This document shows, piece by piece, positions 31,526 to 33,842 of a DNA stretch of 33,842 nucleotides. The notes beneath the pieces were generated by a model. The model was not told where the DNA came from. It was given only the letters and a program-made list of their open reading frames with translations, and made no database searches. Made by a program: the position numbers and the translations under genes. The stretch covers positions 1 through 33,842 of the forward strand of contig NZ_DAFZ01000079.1 in the NCBI RefSeq assembly GCF_002498065.1. Direction: 5' to 3'. Position 1 is the first letter of the stretch. Every line of letters starts with the position of its first letter. The stretch is from Methanoculleus sp. UBA208. Its GTDB lineage: Archaea > Halobacteriota > Methanomicrobia > Methanomicrobiales > Methanoculleaceae.

Positions 31526-33396
31526 GGAAGGAAGACCTCGTTGATCCGGCTGCCGCCGGCAAGATCGGTCATGACGATGCTTCTTGCCGAGACGGTGTAG
31601 AGGGTGTCGTCCATGAAAAGTGACCGCCGCACCGCATCGGCCGAGTTCCAGGTATAGGAGGGTCCCTTCTCGGCGTGGGCGACCGTGCCCTTCAGGGTGA
31701 ACCCGCCTTCCGGGGTCACCGAGTAGGCGTAAGCCCCCTGCCAGGTCGTGGTGCCGTACGACCCGGGATACTTCGATCCGGGGTTCTCGATCCGCTTAAT
31801 CTCGCTCACCGGGATGACGAGGAGGTTCTTCTCTTTTGCAAAGAGGAAGGCCTTGTGGTCGCGGAGGGCCTCCGAGTCGGTCCCGGCCTCCCCGATCACG
31901 ACGGTATCGACCGGAACCGGGTTGTTCACGTCCGAGACGTCGAAGAGGGCGATCTTGAGCCCCTCCACCGAGACGCCGCCCCAGGTGTTCTCGCTCGTCT
32001 CTTTGCCGATGCCGATGATGTGGTCGGCGTCATAGGGGTGGAGATAATCGGAGTAGCCGGGGATCTTGAGTTTCCCGAGGATGCCCGGGTGTTTCGGGTC
32101 CGAAAGATCGATGACGAAGAGGGGATCGATCCGCTTGAACGTCACGAGGTAGAGCCGGTCGCCGACGAACCGGGCGGCGTAGATCCGCTCGTCCGGCGCG
32201 ATATGCTCGAGCGTCCCGATGATCTCCATTGCGGGATCGAGAACGTAGACGTTATTGTACTGGAAGGACCCCTCACGCGTCCAGCCCTCGACGGCCGTCG
32301 CCATCCGGAGGTTCTCCCCGTACTCGTCGAGCGAGAACTGGTTCAAGAGGTGCCCGGGAACCCTGCCCATGGCCGCATACTCGATCCTTCCGTCGTCGAT
32401 AGCGAACCGGTGGACGATTGTCTCCTCCCGGCTGCCGGCGGATTCCGCCGGTGTCCCGGAGAAATACGCCGGTCCGGTGTTGCGATAGCCGATGTAGAGG
32501 TTCTTCTGCGATGCAAAGAGGGTGGTGTCGTAGCCGAGGAGGAACGTCTCGGCATCGGTGGTGCCCGAATCGTTCCGGACGGAGAAGGCGCTTGCGGTGT
32601 AGAATACATAGTTCTGCAGCGGAGTCCCGGGGCGGTAGACATCGGGCCGGAGCGGGGGCGCGCTGTCCGTCCGCACCTCGGGGAGGACGATCTCGCCCCG
32701 TATCCAGAGGGGAGCCTCCCGCGTGAGGACGTAGACGTTGTCGCCGATCATCCGGGCGTCGTAGTAACTGCCGGTGAAGGTCCGGGTCCGGACCAGGTCG
32801 GGATCGCTCCGGTCGGCGATGTCGTAGATGTATGCATGCGTCACCGCCCGCTGGACGGGAACGGGTGTTACGCTCCCTTTCACGGTGGTCATGCTCTCTT
32901 CTGTCCCGGTGGCAAAGACCGTCAGGCGGTCGCCCGCGAGGAAGAGCGCCGTCGGACGCCCATCGATCCGCGTCTCGGATACGATCTTCGCATCCTCTGC
33001 CGGGTATGCTTCAAGGATCGCGAGCGTCTCCCCCGAGAGGATGTAGATGTATCTCCCGTCGTTCTTCAGGAAGTCGGCCTCGTCCACGCCCTGCACCTGC
33101 ACGTTCGTGGTTGAGTAGTCGCGGGCGGCCGTCGGGGCGGATGTCGCTGCCGGCATCGGTGCATCCATGCCGGTCTCCTGTTTGGTAGATCCCGGGGGCC
33201 AGGTGTAGCCGCCGTCGCTCCATCCTCCCTGCGCGTGCTCCTTCAGGAACGCTTCGATCTCTTCTTTCGATGCAAATTTCCGTAAATCCCCCCTGATCTC
33301 CTCCCCGGCGTCCTCCGATGCGAGGGCGGTCCCGATGATCGCTGCGATCACGAGACACCCGAGGGCGATCGCCGTCGCCGGTTTCCAGTTCCTCAT
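31483..33396 (-). CDS. Exported beta-propeller domain protein
   Basis: ATG 33396, preceded by GAAGGTGAACGGGTT, gives 637 aa; the frame open to 33543 lacks a suitable start context. The first 25 residues, MRNWKPATAIALGCLVIAAI then IGTALA, are a signal peptide, with cleavage expected before SEDAGEE. The rest matches the archaeal/bacterial C-terminal beta-propeller family (PF09826/COG4880-like): TTNVQVQGVDEADFLKNDGR, YIYILSGETLAILEAYPA, FVGDRLYLVTFKRIDPLFVI and DPKHPGILGKLKIPGYSDYL are repeated blades. It is likely outside the membrane; the ligand is unknown. Minus-strand CGAAAATATT at 33461-33470 is a TATA candidate. It converges with and overlaps the ATPase gene. Confidence 0.9.
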   Translation of the reverse strand: MRNWKPATAIALGCLVIAAIIGTALASEDAGEEIRGDLRKFASKEEIEAFLKEHAQGGWSDGGYTWPPGSTKQETGMDAPMPAATSAPTAARDYSTTNVQVQGVDEADFLKNDGRYIYILSGETLAILEAYPAEDAKIVSETRIDGRPTALFLAGDRLTVFATGTEESMTTVKGSVTPVPVQRAVTHAYIYDIADRSDPDLVRTRTFTGSYYDARMIGDNVYVLTREAPLWIRGEIVLPEVRTDSAPPLRPDVYRPGTPLQNYVFYTASAFSVRNDSGTTDAETFLLGYDTTLFASQKNLYIGYRNTGPAYFSGTPAESAGSREETIVHRFAIDDGRIEYAAMGRVPGHLLNQFSLDEYGENLRMATAVEGWTREGSFQYNNVYVLDPAMEIIGTLEHIAPDERIYAARFVGDRLYLVTFKRIDPLFVIDLSDPKHPGILGKLKIPGYSDYLHPYDADHIIGIGKETSENTWGGVSVEGLKIALFDVSDVNNPVPVDTVVIGEAGTDSEALRDHKAFLFAKEKNLLVIPVSEIKRIENPGSKYPGSYGTTTWQGAYAYSVTPEGGFTLKGTVAHAEKGPSYTWNSADAVRRSLFMDDTLYTVSARSIVMTDLAGGSRINEVFLPYRWEASPPPVPVR

Positions 33397-33842
33397 AACC
33401 CGTTCACCTTCCAATGAAGGGAGATGCACGTCTCTATGCTTCAGGTTTGCGTAACCTACGAATATTTTCGAAGTCTTCGGGTGGGACTGGAAGTGGATTT
33501 GGTGAGGTGGCGCTAGGTGTATCGCACGGGGGGGATCTGACATGAGCCTTGCAGGTGCGGCATGGTTGATTCAGTGTATTTCCAAGCAACCCGGTACAGT
33601 GGACCGTGGGGGCTGCGCACCTCGAAGCCTCACGGCTTCTCGTGCTCCGGTTCTTCGCACCTTCGGTGCTCACGCTCCGGTTCTTACGAACCATCGCACT
33701 CCGGAGCATCGCACTTCGCACTTCGGTGCTCAAACTCCGTTCCTTCGCACCTTCGGTGCTCACGCTCCGGTTCTAACGAACCGTCGTGCTTCGGAACGTC
33801 GCCCTCCCCTGCAACCCCTCGAAGAACTTCGTTCTTCTCGAG
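33397..33842. repeat. Dense hairpin-repeat block at the right end
   Basis: After the beta-propeller promoter (to about 33475) and a plain stretch, bases 33620-33842 hold a run of small hairpins: GAAGCC-tcac-GGCTTC (33624-33639), GCACC-ttc-GGTGC (33657-33669), GGTTC-ttac-GAACC (33679-33692), GCAC-ttcg-GTGC (33718-33729), GCACC-ttc-GGTGC (33747-33759), GGTTC-taac-GAACC (33769-33782) and GAAGAAC-ttc-GTTCTTC (33821-33837), joined by TCACGCTCC-like linkers. No credible gene is present; the reading frames here translate the repeat. Confidence 0.8.

Noticed and set aside
33434..33763. 109-codon minus-strand ORF across the right-end repeats
   Set aside because: It is a translation of the hairpin repeat (STEGAKxRS and similar repeated), overlaps the promoter of the beta-propeller gene and has no family marks.
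33620..33842. CRISPR array
   Set aside because: Repeats are short, imperfect hairpins of variable stem with no regular 30-40 base unique spacers and no cas genes.

Overview
The window looks like chromosome of a high-GC methanogenic archaeon of the order Methanomicrobiales, most likely Methanoculleus or a close relative (inferred from gene content, not from a marker gene). The evidence is archaeal-type CCA-adding enzyme next to ThpR, a class III ribonucleotide reductase paired with a small redoxin as described for Methanosarcina barkeri, a tungsten aldehyde:ferredoxin oxidoreductase beside a MoaD protein, an NBP35/Mrp carrier, a DUF1786 protein, archaeal TATA boxes about 25-35 bases before many starts, and GGAGG/GGTGA ribosome sites. 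No rRNA, tRNA, IS element or CRISPR array was seen.

Layout. 1-1057 (-): DUF1786 protein running off the left edge. 1191-6514 (-): redoxin gene with a non-canonical start, followed by nrdD carrying two LAGLIDADG inteins. 6749-8658 (+): thpR and cca. 8688-10082 (-): membrane PAS histidine kinase. 10637-12660 (-): AbrB-type regulator, ABC ATPase and ABC permease in one operon behind a palindromic operator. 13032-14360 (+): glutamine synthetase. 14361-14732: hairpin repeats and a predicted three-way-junction fold. 14733-15957 (-): Mrp carrier and an unknown small protein. 16096-18415: divergent moaD and AOR. 18422-19340 (-): rnhA and trmO. 19431-22234 (+): a phosphoribosyltransferase followed by four tandem PEBP/YbhB paralogues. 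22284-24430: CBS-pair protein, DUF475 membrane protein, flavin reductase-like protein. 24730-26172 (+): receiver-PAS-kinase. 26176-28023 (-): zinc-ribbon-like small protein, radical SAM/SPASM enzyme, broken hicA and intact hicB. 28199-31525 (+): cupin and a P-type cation ATPase. 31483-33396 (-): exported beta-propeller protein. 33540-33842: a dense block of hairpin repeats.

Most interesting points: (1) a family of short hairpin repeats whose stems change on both sides while loops and linkers stay alike, seen in two intergenic blocks, inside the moaD reading frame and at the 3' end of the DUF1786 gene; (2) a doubly intein-split NrdD whose C terminus shows no recognisable glycyl-radical motif; (3) four tandem PEBP genes that step by step lose the ligand-pocket residues; (4) a dead HicA toxin beside a live HicB; (5) a three-way-junction RNA candidate downstream of glnA. 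Everything comes from reading the sequence; no database search was possible, so family names rest on recognised motifs.
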